52,383 nt of DNA, taken from Asaia bogorensis. Lineage in GTDB: Bacteria > Pseudomonadota > Alphaproteobacteria > Acetobacterales > Acetobacteraceae. Positions 13,673 through 23,243 of this stretch are shown in pieces. The position numbers and the translations under genes were made by a program. Where the stretch lies: positions 1 to 52,383 of the forward strand of contig NZ_UEGO01000040.1 of NCBI RefSeq assembly GCF_900465345.1. Reading direction: 5' to 3'. The number at the start of each line of letters is the position of its first letter. The stretch's first letter is position 1. A model generated the notes under the pieces. The model was not told where the DNA came from and made no database searches. It was given only the letters and a program-made list of their open reading frames with translations.

Positions 13673-14653
13673 TTACGGTTCCTCCTCCACCGCTGTAGAT
13701 GCGACACGCATTTCCGTAGGGGAGGAAACAGTGGCTTTCGGTGGAGGGTAGGGTACATTGGCGGGCGAGAGAAATATCTCTTGGTTCGGTATATCTAGAA
13801 TCATGTTAAATCGATATAGTATGTCCTCACCCAAGATATTTTCTTCGGCGTCTCGCATAACTGCTAATCTCGGATTAGTAACAGTAAAGTCACCTATCTT
13901 AAGTTCGCGAAACTTATGATAAACTCCCAATAAAATATTTCCAGAGGCGGCTCGCATATGGGGATCATTCGCAAAAGAAGAAAATGGAATACCCATAGAT
14001 TTAGCGGTATTCATTGCGACAGCACTATGGTTGGACGTGAATGATATTTTGGCAGCAATGGGATGACCATCTATAACTATGGTAACTTGGTTATATTGCG
14101 GTTTAACATTTCCTGTGTTTACTAGTTTTACTAACGTACTATTGGGTAACATATTTCCTATACTTGGACAGTTTTCTCCTCCATACTTGAATATATAGAA
14201 GTTCTGATTCGAACTATCTATATATTCAGAAAACAAAGATAAGATGTCATACCCCACAATGCCGAGAGCCTCAGCGGATCTAGCTTCGGAAATCTGCCGT
14301 TTATCGAAAGTTAAAACCCTCACATTGGTGATATCAAGAGGACCCAATTTGAGAGAATTTAGATCCGCTTCAGATGCCACACCAAAACCGGTAAAATTAT
14401 AGTATTCTGTGTTGAACAATGATTGTAACCAAAGTCCTCTGTGCTGAAATATGGTTGTTTTAGTAGAATATGGTGAAAAGAAAAGGTGTGATGAGATACC
14501 GTTCAATGTTGCGGGAATAAGGGGAGATCCTCCTTTGTTAGACATAGGCAGTATGATAGTATCATGAATACATCGCTGTATATCACTGCCAATGACTGAC
14601 TTCGGAATAAGCATAAATCCGACGAGGAAAAGAGAGGTTCTCGCGCTTTTCAT
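13673..14653 (-). CDS. Secreted retropepsin-like protein lacking catalytic DTG motifs
   Basis: This 326-aa protein has a signal peptide (MKSARTSLFLVGFMLIPKSVIG). Two repeated halves follow the layout of bacterial retropepsin-like aspartyl proteases: strand-loop starts LIPATLNGISSHLFF and VTIVIDGHPIAAKISF, and flap/helix blocks ALGIVGYDILS and NILGEDILYRF. At the places where D-T/S-G should appear the sequence reads FFSPYSTKTT and SFTSNHSAV, so both active-site aspartates are missing. It may be a binding or decoy protein. It is AT-rich like the bacteriocin genes and may share their origin. Confidence 0.65.
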   Translation of the reverse strand: MKSARTSLFLVGFMLIPKSVIGSDIQRCIHDTIILPMSNKGGSPLIPATLNGISSHLFFSPYSTKTTIFQHRGLWLQSLFNTEYYNFTGFGVASEADLNSLKLGPLDITNVRVLTFDKRQISEARSAEALGIVGYDILSLFSEYIDSSNQNFYIFKYGGENCPSIGNMLPNSTLVKLVNTGNVKPQYNQVTIVIDGHPIAAKISFTSNHSAVAMNTAKSMGIPFSSFANDPHMRAASGNILLGVYHKFRELKIGDFTVTNPRLAVMRDAEENILGEDILYRFNMILDIPNQEIFLSPANVPYPPPKATVSSPTEMRVASTAVEEEP

Positions 14654-14731
14654 AATCCGTCTTCCTCTTGAGATAAAATTTTGATTTTATACAGTTCTTG
14701 GTTTCGTATCTTCGAAATACCGCGGCTGCCT

Positions 14732-14862
14732 GAGGGTGACACATACAACGGGCACAGATATACGCTTGGCTTATCGGAAAACACCTGTTTGCCGAAGCCG
14801 GAAGAATTTTCATTTAAGTTCATTGGTCTGTTCGTGAGCGTATATCTGTGCCCGTTGTATGT
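14732..14862. mobile_element. Tn3-derived miniature inverted-repeat element (TIME-like)
   Basis: Positions 14741-14766 and 14837-14862 are 26-bp perfect inverted copies of a sequence with the Tn3-type inner end (agatatacgct). The left copy extends outward to GAGGG at 14732 as a 38-bp repeat similar to the one at 4419. The right copy is cut at 14862 by the next transposon. About 70 bp without coding capacity lies between. Such elements are moved in trans by Tn3-family transposases. Confidence 0.65.
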
Positions 14863-14901
14863 GGGGTTGGTTCAGGCTGAGGGCGAAATGACACCCTAAG
14901 C
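14863..14901 (+). repeat. Left terminal inverted repeat of the Tn3-family transposon
   Basis: This 39-bp repeat begins ggggttggttcaggctg and ends acaccctaagc. It pairs with 19803-19841 (four mismatches). It directly abuts the truncated miniature element on its left. Confidence 0.88.
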
Positions 14902-14965
14902 AGAATGGCGATTGCACGGCAGGAAGCCAGCACGTCTGATTTTGCGTTCTGCTGTGCTTAAAATC

Positions 14966-16027
14966 TCAAGGTTCCAGCAAGCGTTGCGTGGCGCCGTTCC
15001 AGCGCCATAGGGAGCTGCCGGTAAGCCGCGTGCCTCCCCACCAACGGTGAACCGGGTTGTGCTGCGACCAGTTTGCCGCACCGTCCCGCACCCGGCGCCC
15101 AAATTCTGTCAGAGTGACCGGCGATTCCATGAATGTCCGCCGTCGGGTCTCGTCATCATGCATGGCAAGGTCAAACGACGTCTCAGTGATGCCCGCCAAC
15201 GCGGGCATGTGCGCTGTGCCGAGCGCGCACATCGTCTGGCCGAACTCCCAGAAACCGGGTGCCATGCGGGTGCTGACCTGTCCTACCCTCTGAAGCAGCG
15301 CCGTTGCCGGGCGATCCTTGTCCTTGAACGGGTAATCGACCGCTTCTCCGCGCGCTTCGATCTTGTCCCACCATTCGTATCGCTCGGTCAGGCGCAATAT
15401 GCGTCGCGCGCCGGCGCCGAGGCCTGATGCGTCCGGCAACTCGTCGAGCATGCCGAGGACGGCGTTGCGCAGGCCTGGCAAGCGACCAAGATCCTCGTTC
15501 AGCAGTGCAGCCCAGGCTTGCGGAGTGGAGGTGCGGAATGCCGCCCAGGCGCGGGACGCCAGCCCTACGTCTTTGATCGTGATGGGAACGGGCGGCATGA
15601 ACCAGTTTCCCGGGTTGCGAGCGCCCAAACGCTCCTCTGATTGCTTAAGGCGCAGTTTGGGCAGGATCTCCGGGATGTGGCCGATCCAGTCGAGCAGCTG
15701 GATCAAGGTCAGCTGTGCGTTGGGATCAGGATCGATCCAGAACGTCACCTGGTCGAACTGACGGGCCAGATCCGGCAGGCCGGACCAAACGCGGATTTCG
15801 CGTGAGGGTACGCCCTTGGGTTCGACGTCGAACCACCAGTCTTCAAAGGGTAATCCTTCAGCTTCATATAGGGCACGGCGATCGGTGAAGAAGCGTTCTG
15901 GCGGGCCCGATGCCGGGATCGGCCCTTCGGCCAATCGGCGGACAAACGTTATGACGCGATCGCCGATACCGGCCGCGAGCAGATGGCCGCGACCGCTGTC
16001 GCAAGTGGTTAGAAGAAGCTCTGACAT
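14966..16027 (-). CDS. DUF1835-like passenger protein of the Tn3-family transposon
   Basis: This 353-aa protein begins MSELLLTTCDSGRGHLLAAG and RRLAEGPIPASGPPERFFTDRRALYEAEG, resembling the DUF1835 N-terminal pattern (TNGDS..L...l.EGP......R). The remainder is predicted soluble, ending RWWGGTRLTGSSLWRWNG. No enzymatic motif is visible. It lies between the left repeat and the resolvase, the usual place for passenger genes. Its function is unknown to me. Confidence 0.6.
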   Translation of the reverse strand: MSELLLTTCDSGRGHLLAAGIGDRVITFVRRLAEGPIPASGPPERFFTDRRALYEAEGLPFEDWWFDVEPKGVPSREIRVWSGLPDLARQFDQVTFWIDPDPNAQLTLIQLLDWIGHIPEILPKLRLKQSEERLGARNPGNWFMPPVPITIKDVGLASRAWAAFRTSTPQAWAALLNEDLGRLPGLRNAVLGMLDELPDASGLGAGARRILRLTERYEWWDKIEARGEAVDYPFKDKDRPATALLQRVGQVSTRMAPGFWEFGQTMCALGTAHMPALAGITETSFDLAMHDDETRRRTFMESPVTLTEFGRRVRDGAANWSQHNPVHRWWGGTRLTGSSLWRWNGATQRLLEP

Positions 16028-16186
16028 GGGAACCTCCGTGTTATCGCCATATCAGCCTCCATCGGTCACTTCGGGCAAGTGATCCTTGTAAGGTGCGTTT
16101 GCTTTTTGGTTTGCTAAATTTAGACGCTGACGCTCGAGAGAAGAGTGAATATTGCCATCTTGGCAAGGTCATGGGTCTAGCCCCGC

Positions 16187-16843
16187 TCACCCCGTAATTC
16201 CGATATCAGAAACCGACTCCAGGCGCGATCGCCCAATGATCGCAGCTACTGTGTTTTTGCTGAGCCCGAGGTCGCGGGCGATCCACCGATAACTGCGTCC
16301 CTCCTCGACCAGGGCGAGTACCTTGGGCGCGAGCCGATCAGACTTTGGCCGATCGCCAAGTTGGCGTCCCAGCTTGCGACCACGTGCCCGGGCGGCGGCG
16401 AGGCCCGAGCGGACTCGCTCGCTCAGCATGTCGCGTTCAAACTGAGCGATACCGGCGAGTAGCGTCGCCATCATCCGACCGTGCGGGGTATCAACCTCGA
16501 AAGTCATGCCGCTCATTGCGACGACCGACACGCGCCAGCCCGACAGACGGTTCAGCGTATCGAGCAGGTCCTGCGTCGAGCGACCCCAACGACTCAGCTC
16601 AGTCACGAGGATCGCATCGATCCGACGTGCTTGCGCCAGTTTCATCACTTCGGTTCGCGCGGCCCGGTTTGCCTTCATGCCGGATGCGGTTTCGCGGAAG
16701 GTTCCGACCACCTCGTAACCGCCGCGCTCGGCAAAACCCGTCAGATCGCGCAACTGCCGCTCGCAGGATTGGTCCGCCGTCGAAACACGGGCGTAGATGA
16801 CCGCGCGTTGTCCCAATTGAACCCCTCCGGATTTATGCCCCAC
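16187..16843 (-). CDS. tnpR: Serine recombinase (Tn3-family resolvase)
   Basis: The protein is 218 aa. The N-terminal catalytic domain has the nucleophile Ser in YARVSTADQ, then TELSRWGRSTQDLL and GIAQFERDMLSERVRSGLAAARARGR. The C-terminal helix-turn-helix is GRSYRWIARDLGLSKNTVAAII. It resolves transposition cointegrates at a res site, probably in the 67-bp gap to the divergent transposase gene. The ATG at 16843 adds a short lead; a start nearer QLGQRAVIYAR is possible. Confidence 0.9.
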   Translation of the reverse strand: MGHKSGGVQLGQRAVIYARVSTADQSCERQLRDLTGFAERGGYEVVGTFRETASGMKANRAARTEVMKLAQARRIDAILVTELSRWGRSTQDLLDTLNRLSGWRVSVVAMSGMTFEVDTPHGRMMATLLAGIAQFERDMLSERVRSGLAAARARGRKLGRQLGDRPKSDRLAPKVLALVEEGRSYRWIARDLGLSKNTVAAIIGRSRLESVSDIGITG

Positions 16844-16904
16844 AAACCCTTGATTGACGTGGGGTCAGTGTTGTCCAAAACAGACATCTGTTCAACTGGG
16901 ACAA
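16808..16904. promoter_or_regulatory. Candidate res/operator: inverted 15-mers at resolvase-transposase divide
   Basis: ttgtcccaattgaac (16808-16822) and gttcaactgggacaa (16890-16904) are inverted with one mismatch. They frame the divergent starts of resolvase and transposase. This is where Tn3-family res sites and their resolvase-binding subsites lie. Binding would both resolve cointegrates and repress both genes. Confidence 0.5.
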
Positions 16905-16910
16905 TCGTGT

Positions 16911-19808
16911 ATGCCTAGACGTCATATCCTCATCGACCGGCAACGAGCGGCCCTGCTCGATCTGCCGGTCGATGAGGTAGCGCTGCTCCAGCATTACATC
17001 CTGGCAAACGACGATCTGATCCATGTCAATCAGCGACGCCGTCCGGAGAACCGGATTGGTTTCGCCCTGCAACTGTGCGCGTTGCGTTACCCTGGACGGA
17101 GCCTGGCGCCGGGAGAACTGATCCCGCAGGTCATTTCCACCTTTCTCGGTGCCCAGCTCGGTATCGCCGGAGATACGCTTGTCCGGTATGCCGTGCGACG
17201 TCAGACACGTCAGCAGCACATGGAAGCCTTACGCCGTATCTACGGATACGGCACATTTCCCAGCCAGGGTGCTCGCGCCCAGGCTTTCCGAGACTGGCTG
17301 TCCGTCGAAGCCGAACAGGCGCGATCGAACGAGGATCTCGCTCGACGTTTCATCGCCCGCTGCCGCGCAACCATGACCATTTTGCCTGCGATCTCGACCA
17401 TTGAGCGTCTGTGCGCGGATGCGCTCGTCGCCGCCGAGCGGCGGATGGAGAAGAAAATCGCCCAGCAGCTTGATCCCGCCGCCTGTTCTCGGCTGGACGA
17501 CCTCACGACCGAAATACTGCCGGGCGGAATCACCCGGTTCATCTGGTTGCGGCGGATCGAGCCGGGCAACAATTCGGCCGCGGCAAACCGGTTGCTGGAT
17601 CGCCTGGAATTTCTGCGTGCAGTGAATCTGGATACGCGATTGCTGGCAGGCGTTGCGCCGCATCGCGTCGCTCGTCTGCGCCGTCAGGGGGAGCGCTATT
17701 TTGCCGATGGATTACGTGACATCAACGCCGAGCGGCGCCGTGCCATTCTCGCTGTATGCATCATTGAGTGGGGCACCGCGACCGCCGACGCTATTATCGA
17801 AACTCATGACCGGATCGTCAGCCGCACCTGGCGGGAGGCGAAACAGTTACATGATGCGCGGATCGCAGACGCAAGAACGTCCGTGGCCGAAACGCTGGGC
17901 AGTTTCACCACTCTGGGTAGGTCGCTCCTCGCCGCCTACGGAGACGGTGCCTCTCTGGAAGAGGCGGTCGCGGATTCAGCCGGATGGGAGCAGCTGACCC
18001 GCCTCGTCGCCACTGGCATGCAACTGACAGACACGCTGGGTGACGATCCGCTGGCCCATGTCGATCAGGGTTATCATCGCTTCCGCCGCTACGCACCGCG
18101 CATGCTGCGGTGCCTGACGCTCGAAGCCGCGCCGGTTGGCCGCCCGCTGCTGGACGCGGCTATAGCCATCGCGATCAAGGGGGCCATTTCGGCAGGTGAT
18201 GCCTTCCTCCGCCCTCATTCGAAGTGGCGCCGTCATTTGCGGGTGAAAAGCGACGATGACGCGCGCCTACGGGAAGTGGCGGTGATGTTTCACCTGCGAG
18301 ATGCTTTGCGTGCCGGCGATATCTGGATCGAACGGTCGCACCGATATGGCGATCTCCGGGAGGTCCTGGTGCCGATGCCGGTCGCGCTGGCAACAACGCT
18401 GGCGGTCTCACCCGACCCGCATGTCTGGCTGGCCGAGCGCAAGGCGCGTCTCGCTGATGGGCTCGTCCGCCTGGGCCGCGCTGCCCGTAAAGGGACGATC
18501 CCGCAAGGCGTCATCGAGGACGGTGTGCTCCGGATCGACCGCCTGACTGCGGATGTTCCGGATGGCGTCGAGGCCCTGATGCTCGACCTGTATCGGCGAA
18601 TGCCACCCGTCCGCATCACCGATCTCCTGTTGGAGGTCGATACGGCACTCGGTTTCACTGAACACTTCACGCATCTGCGCACCGGCGTACCCTGTGACGA
18701 TCGGATCGGCCTGCTCAATGTCCTGCTCGCCGAAGGGCTGAACCTCGGGCTGCGCAAGATGGCCGAAGCGTCGAACACGCACGATTATTGGGAGCTTTCC
18801 CGGCTGGCACGCTGGCATGTGGAAAGTGAAGCGATGAACCAGGCGCTCGCGGCCGTGGTCGCTGCCCAAGGGGAGCTTCCCATGGCACAGGTCTGGGGCA
18901 TGGGCACAACCGCATCTGCCGATGGGCAGTTCTTTCTAGCCGCGCGGCAGGGCGAAGCGATGAACACGATCAACGCCCGGTATGGCAATGATCCGGGCAT
19001 CAAGGCCTACACCCATGTAAACGATCGTTTCGCGCCATTTGCCTCGCGCACGATCCCCGTCACGGTCAACGAGGCCCCCTACCTCCTCGACGGGCTGACG
19101 ATGAACGAGGCCGGGCGGCGGATCGAGGAGCAGTATGCCGACACAGGCGGTTTCACCGACCATCTGTTCGGGATCAGCGCGATGCTGGGTTACCGTCTGG
19201 TGCTGCGTATCCGCGATCTACCGTCCAAAAAACTGTATGTGTTCGATTCCGCCGCCACACCTCGGGACCTGAGACCTTTGGTCGGTGGCAAGGTGCGTGA
19301 GGCGCTGATTGTTGCCAATTGGCCCGATCTCTTCCGGTGTGCTGCGACCATGAGCGCAGGACAGGTCGCGCCGAGCCGGATTTTACGCAAGCTCGCAGCC
19401 TATCCGCGTCAGAACGATCTGGCGGCGGCGTTGCGGGAGGTCGGCCGGATCGAGCGCACCCTGTTCATTATCGAATGGCTTCTTGATGCCGGCATGCAAC
19501 GCCGTGCTCAGGTCGGCCTCAATAAGGGGGAGGCACACCACGCGCTCAAGAATGCATTGCGGATCGGGCGCCAAGGCGAAATCCGCGATCGCACGACCGA
19601 AGGACAGCATTACCGGATCGCAGGCCTCAATCTGATCACGGCCATCATCATCTACTGGAACACGCTGCACCTTGGTCATGCTGTCGAAGCACGGCGCCGG
19701 GAGGGTCTCGACACGCCCGATCACCTCCTTGCCCATGTCTCACCGCTCGGGTGGGCGCACATTCTTCTGACCGGCGAATACCTCTGGCCCAAGGACGCAA
19801 ATGCTTAG
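16911..19808 (+). CDS. tnpA: Tn3-family transposase TnpA
   Basis: The protein is 965 aa from ATG 16911 (MPRRHILIDRQRAALLDLP), a normal full length for the family. The N-terminal DUF4158 region (QRRRPENRIGFALQLCALRYPGR) is present. The C-terminal catalytic core has SSADGQFF-type sequence (TASADGQFFLAARQ), then HVNDRFAPF, and the last acidic residue in LNKGEAHHALK. It performs replicative transposition from the 39-bp ends. No frame damage is seen, so it is probably active. Confidence 0.92.
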   Translation: MPRRHILIDRQRAALLDLPVDEVALLQHYILANDDLIHVNQRRRPENRIGFALQLCALRYPGRSLAPGELIPQVISTFLGAQLGIAGDTLVRYAVRRQTRQQHMEALRRIYGYGTFPSQGARAQAFRDWLSVEAEQARSNEDLARRFIARCRATMTILPAISTIERLCADALVAAERRMEKKIAQQLDPAACSRLDDLTTEILPGGITRFIWLRRIEPGNNSAAANRLLDRLEFLRAVNLDTRLLAGVAPHRVARLRRQGERYFADGLRDINAERRRAILAVCIIEWGTATADAIIETHDRIVSRTWREAKQLHDARIADARTSVAETLGSFTTLGRSLLAAYGDGASLEEAVADSAGWEQLTRLVATGMQLTDTLGDDPLAHVDQGYHRFRRYAPRMLRCLTLEAAPVGRPLLDAAIAIAIKGAISAGDAFLRPHSKWRRHLRVKSDDDARLREVAVMFHLRDALRAGDIWIERSHRYGDLREVLVPMPVALATTLAVSPDPHVWLAERKARLADGLVRLGRAARKGTIPQGVIEDGVLRIDRLTADVPDGVEALMLDLYRRMPPVRITDLLLEVDTALGFTEHFTHLRTGVPCDDRIGLLNVLLAEGLNLGLRKMAEASNTHDYWELSRLARWHVESEAMNQALAAVVAAQGELPMAQVWGMGTTASADGQFFLAARQGEAMNTINARYGNDPGIKAYTHVNDRFAPFASRTIPVTVNEAPYLLDGLTMNEAGRRIEEQYADTGGFTDHLFGISAMLGYRLVLRIRDLPSKKLYVFDSAATPRDLRPLVGGKVREALIVANWPDLFRCAATMSAGQVAPSRILRKLAAYPRQNDLAAALREVGRIERTLFIIEWLLDAGMQRRAQVGLNKGEAHHALKNALRIGRQGEIRDRTTEGQHYRIAGLNLITAIIIYWNTLHLGHAVEARRREGLDTPDHLLAHVSPLGWAHILLTGEYLWPKDANA

Positions 19809-19841
19809 GGTGTCATCTCGCCCCCAGCCGGAACCGACCCC
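19803..19841 (-). repeat. Right terminal inverted repeat of the Tn3-family transposon
   Basis: This 39-bp repeat overlaps the last codons of the transposase and runs gcttagggtgtcatc to accgacccc, complementary to 14863-14901 with four mismatches. Confidence 0.88.
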
Positions 19842-22213
19842 TTCAGGATCTTGTTGCCCCCGGTGAGACGGAGCGGACACAGATGGGCTGGATGCGCGAT
19901 TGGTCTGAGTCGCCTTCTGCCAGCAATCTGAAAGGCATTATCGACCGTCTGGATAAAGTGCGTGCCGTTGGGATCGAATCCGATCGGCTACGCCGGATCC
20001 ATGCTGCACGCTATACGGTCATCGCGCGGACTGCGGGAATTGTCACCACGCAGCACGTCCGGCGGCTGGATCACCGCCGACAACTCGCGACGCTAATCGC
20101 TTTTGTGATCGAGATGGAAGCGACGCTCACGGACGCCGCAGTCATCATGGTTGAGAAGATGATCGGCTCCCTCTTTCGGCGCGCGGATCGAACACGGTCA
20201 GATCGGTTGCTCGGCCAAGCCCGTTTGCTCAAGGATTTGGCGAGGATTCACGTCAAACTGGTTCGCGTCCTGCTCAAGGCGAAAGAGGAGAGTGTCGATC
20301 CGGTCGAGGCGATTCAGGCTCACCTGGGATGGGATCGGCTAACCCATAGTGCACAAATTGCCGAAGACCTGACCCGTTCCAGCGAGGACGATCTGCGCGA
20401 CGTTGTCGAACGCTATCCGTCTGTGCGGAAATTACTCCCCGCTTTTCTTGCTGCCTTTACCTTCCACGCCGCACGCAGCAACGATCCACTGCTGGGCGGG
20501 ATCGATGCGCTGAAGAAGATGTATCGTGACGGGCGTTCGGTGCTGCCGAAACGGGTGCCACTATCCTTCCTCAAGCCACAATGGGCGAAGATCGTTTGTG
20601 TCGGTGACGGCCTGATCGACCGGCGAGCCTATGAGATTGCTGTCCTGGTTCATCTGCGGGAGCGGCTGGGATCGGGCAGTATTTGGGTGGATGGCAGTCG
20701 GGCTTACCGCACGCTCGACGACTATCAGTTGCCCAAGGCTGAGTTTTCAATCATGCGTGCAGAGGACCGGTTAGGACTGGCGGTACCATCGTCATTCTCG
20801 GCATGGCTTGCGGCCCGACAGGCCATCATGTCGGGCCGTATGGCGGCTGTCGAACAAGCAGCGTCGGCTGGCACGTTGGTCGATGTCACGATCGAACGCG
20901 GCCAGCTGACGATCTCACCGCTCCGCCGCTCGCCCGCTGATCAGGCTGACATTCTCAAGGCACGCTTATATGGCCTGGTGCCACGCGTCCGGATCACCGA
21001 TCTGCTCGTTGAGGTCGCCGCATGGTCGGGCTTCACGGATCATTTTGTCCATGCCCGAAGCGGCGAGCCGACATCCGACCAGCCTGCCCTGATGGGGTCC
21101 ATCCTTGCCGATGCTACCAATCTGGGACTAGGTCGGATGGCCGAAAGCTCGCGGGGGCTGACCCTGTCTCGATTGCGATGGACTACCGAATGGCATGTCC
21201 GCGATGAGACGTATCTCGCTGCGCTGGCGGCAATCGTGAATTGTCATACAGCTCACCCGATGGCGCGTATCTGGGGCGATGGCGACGTGTCGTCGTCCGA
21301 CGGCCAGTTCTTTCGCGCTGGCGGCCGCGGTGAAGCACGCGCTGACTACAACGGCCGCTATGGCACGGATCCCGGCGTCCTGTTTTACACGCATGTTACC
21401 GATCGCTATACGCCGTTCCACACCAAGGTCATCGCGGCGAATGCGGGAGAGGCCGCCCATGTCCTGGACGGTTTACTCAACCACGAAAGCGAACTGACCA
21501 TTCGCGAGCACGCGACCGATACGGCCGGTGCCATCGATCATGTCTTCGGACTGTGTCATCTGTTGGGCTTTCGGTTCGCCCCGCGTATCCGGGATCTGAA
21601 CGAACGTCGTCTCTACAGCCTTGCGTCGCCGGTGCCGTGGCCCACCCTGCGACCGCTGGTCGCGGGTCCGATCAATGTCCGGGCTATCGAGGAGGACTGG
21701 AATGAGACCCTGCGCCTGGCCGCATCGATCCGTGCGGGAACAGTCACGGCTTCGGTCATGTTGCGCAAGCTGGCAGGTTATCCCCGCCAAAATCCTGTGG
21801 CACGCGCCTTGCGCGAAATTGGCCGTGTCGAGCGCACTCTGTTCATGCTCGACTGGTTCGATGATCCCGAGCAGCGACGGCGAACCGGCAGCGTTCTCAA
21901 CAAGGGTGAGGCGCGTAATGCGCTCGCCCGCGCCGTGTTTTTCAATCGTCTGGGCGAACTGCGAGATCGCACGTTCGAAAACCAACGGCACCGAGCGTCC
22001 GGTCTGACGCTGGTGACAGCAGCGGTGACATTATGGAACACGGTCTATCTGGATCGGGCCGTGCGGCATCTTCGTCAAACGGGCATCGCGGTGCCCGACG
22101 ATGTGCTCGCCCACGTGGCCCCCCTGGGCTGGGAGCATATCGGCCTGACAGGTGATTACCTTTGGAGCGAGATCGGGCAGCCCCGAGACGATTTCAGGCC
22201 GCTTCGGCTGTAA
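19842..22213 (+). pseudogene. 5'-truncated second Tn3-family transposase
   Basis: The frame runs open from the right end of the first transposon. It lacks about 180 N-terminal residues including the DUF4158 region. The rest is intact: SSSDGQFFRAGGRGE, YTHVTDRYTPFH, and LNKGEARNALARAV near the C-terminus. It is clearly a different Tn3 lineage from the upstream TnpA. Its own end repeat follows at 22230. The cut at 19842 shows that the first transposon inserted into, or recombined with, this one and removed its left side. Confidence 0.88.
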
Positions 22214-22229
22214 TCCGCCCTCCAAAATC

Positions 22230-22267
22230 CTTAGCGTACGTTTTCGAACAGAATCTCACCGGGCCCC
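22230..22267 (-). repeat. 38-bp Tn3-family end repeat of the truncated transposon
   Basis: It reads cttagcgtacg inward and gggcccc outward, exactly 38 bp, 16 bp after the truncated transposase stop, the usual spacing. Its left partner is lost. Confidence 0.75.
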
Positions 22268-22270
22268 CAA

Positions 22271-22477
22271 ATGGATAAGACACGCCAACGGCGCCAGTTT
22301 GAATTACACGTGCGCCTCCAGAAACCTTTGATGCAATGGTATTCTGCCCTCGATAGAGCAGTCCCGGGACGAGTGCAGTTCGGATTTCCGTCAGAAATGC
22401 CGATGGAGACGAGGCGTCGGGACCGATACGACCTTGCCGCGTTCGATCGCTTGATCGCCGAATTACCAAATGGGTGA
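22271..22477 (+). CDS. Small basic hypothetical protein in Tn3 remnant
   Basis: This 68-aa frame begins MDKTRQRRQFELHVRLQKP and ends RLIAELPNG. It lies between two Tn3-family end repeats. No family is recognised and no strong ribosome site is seen. It may be a real small gene of the outer transposon or chance. Confidence 0.3.
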   Translation: MDKTRQRRQFELHVRLQKPLMQWYSALDRAVPGRVQFGFPSEMPMETRRRDRYDLAAFDRLIAELPNG

Positions 22478-22487
22478 ACTGATCAGC

Positions 22488-22525
22488 CTTAGCGTAAGAT
22501 TTCGCCCTCTACCGCAAATGACCCC
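22488..22525 (-). repeat. Another 38-bp Tn3-family end repeat
   Basis: It starts cttagcgtaagattt and ends aaatgacccc, exactly 38 bp, in the same orientation as the repeat at 22230 but with a different middle. It marks the right edge of a third, older Tn3-family element. Confidence 0.75.
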
Positions 22526-22842
22526 TTCTCGATCCTTACCATCTCGACCTGATGCTCTCGCCTGGTCGCTTGCGAGATGGCCGTCTCAGCAGCGCAAACC
22601 GGTTTTCTGCCAATGACGCGCATTATGGAGACATGGAATACGGGTGCGGACTGCTTGTATCTGGTCCGAGTGAACGCAACGCCGGCATCCTGCACTATGG
22701 TATGATAAATGGATTTGCATGCGTTTTGCAGACATATACGAAATCGCGAACAACGTTCTGTGTATTGTGTAATGGTGACATTTGGCCAGGCATGCCTTTT
22801 AGCGCGATCCGTAAGGTCGTTATCTCTCGATATTTGTCCTGA
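22526..22842 (+). pseudogene. C-terminal fragment resembling a beta-lactamase-fold serine hydrolase
   Basis: The frame NDAHYGDMEYGCGLLVSG, then GILHYGMINGFACVL and TFCVLCNGDIWPG resembles the end of penicillin-binding/beta-lactamase-like hydrolases (YGYG..., HGG..GF, VVLSN). The catalytic N-terminal part is absent, cut by the transposon edge at 22525. Identification is weak and by pattern only. Confidence 0.35.
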
Positions 22843-23243
22843 ATATTGAATCTGATCTTACGATGTTTTCCGAAAAGATTTGACGAGGTGGTTGAGAGAT
22901 AAAAAACGCTTTGACGGGAAACATGTATTTTTCGACATTGGACCGATCGCTTGGAAAATGGCTCGGGAAACGGATCTTCTGATATTCGTAAGACGCTGTT
23001 GGAATGCCCCTTGCATCGGAAACTGACCACTTCAGGTTTTCCAACATGCTAAACGTATATCCGCGCCCATTTTATGTACCACCCTCTATATTAGACCCTC
23101 TTCTGTGCGAATTAATCTTGTTTCGAATGCGCATGAAACTCGAACCTCGCTACCTTCCCATTGCTTTACGTCTTGCCAGACCTCCCTCACGTTCTTCTCT
23201 CTCGATCTGATCCCAGAAATCGCCGAATGGTCTTGCAACGGTA
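22843..23243. other. Intergenic stretch before the nitrate operon end
   Basis: No convincing gene is seen in these 400 bp. The composition shifts from transposon-like to AT-richer. The minus-strand nitrate operon ends at its right edge. Short open frames here have no recognisable motif. Confidence 0.4.

Larger units (their letters stand above)
14863..19841. mobile_element. Complete Tn3-family transposon (4,979 bp)
   Basis: Terminal repeats 14863-14901 and 19803-19841 match at 35 of 39 positions, start GGGG and end acaccctaagc. Inside are a DUF1835-like passenger, a serine resolvase (both minus) and a full-length transposase (plus). The 5-bp flanks (tatgt left, ttcag right) differ, so no target duplication is kept. 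One side has been rearranged, consistent with the truncated transposase that starts directly at the right end. Confidence 0.88.

Noticed and set aside
22843-23243. Short open frames upstream of nasS end (e.g. 23004-23210)
   Set aside because: No ribosome site, no recognisable motif, and they overlap in several frames.
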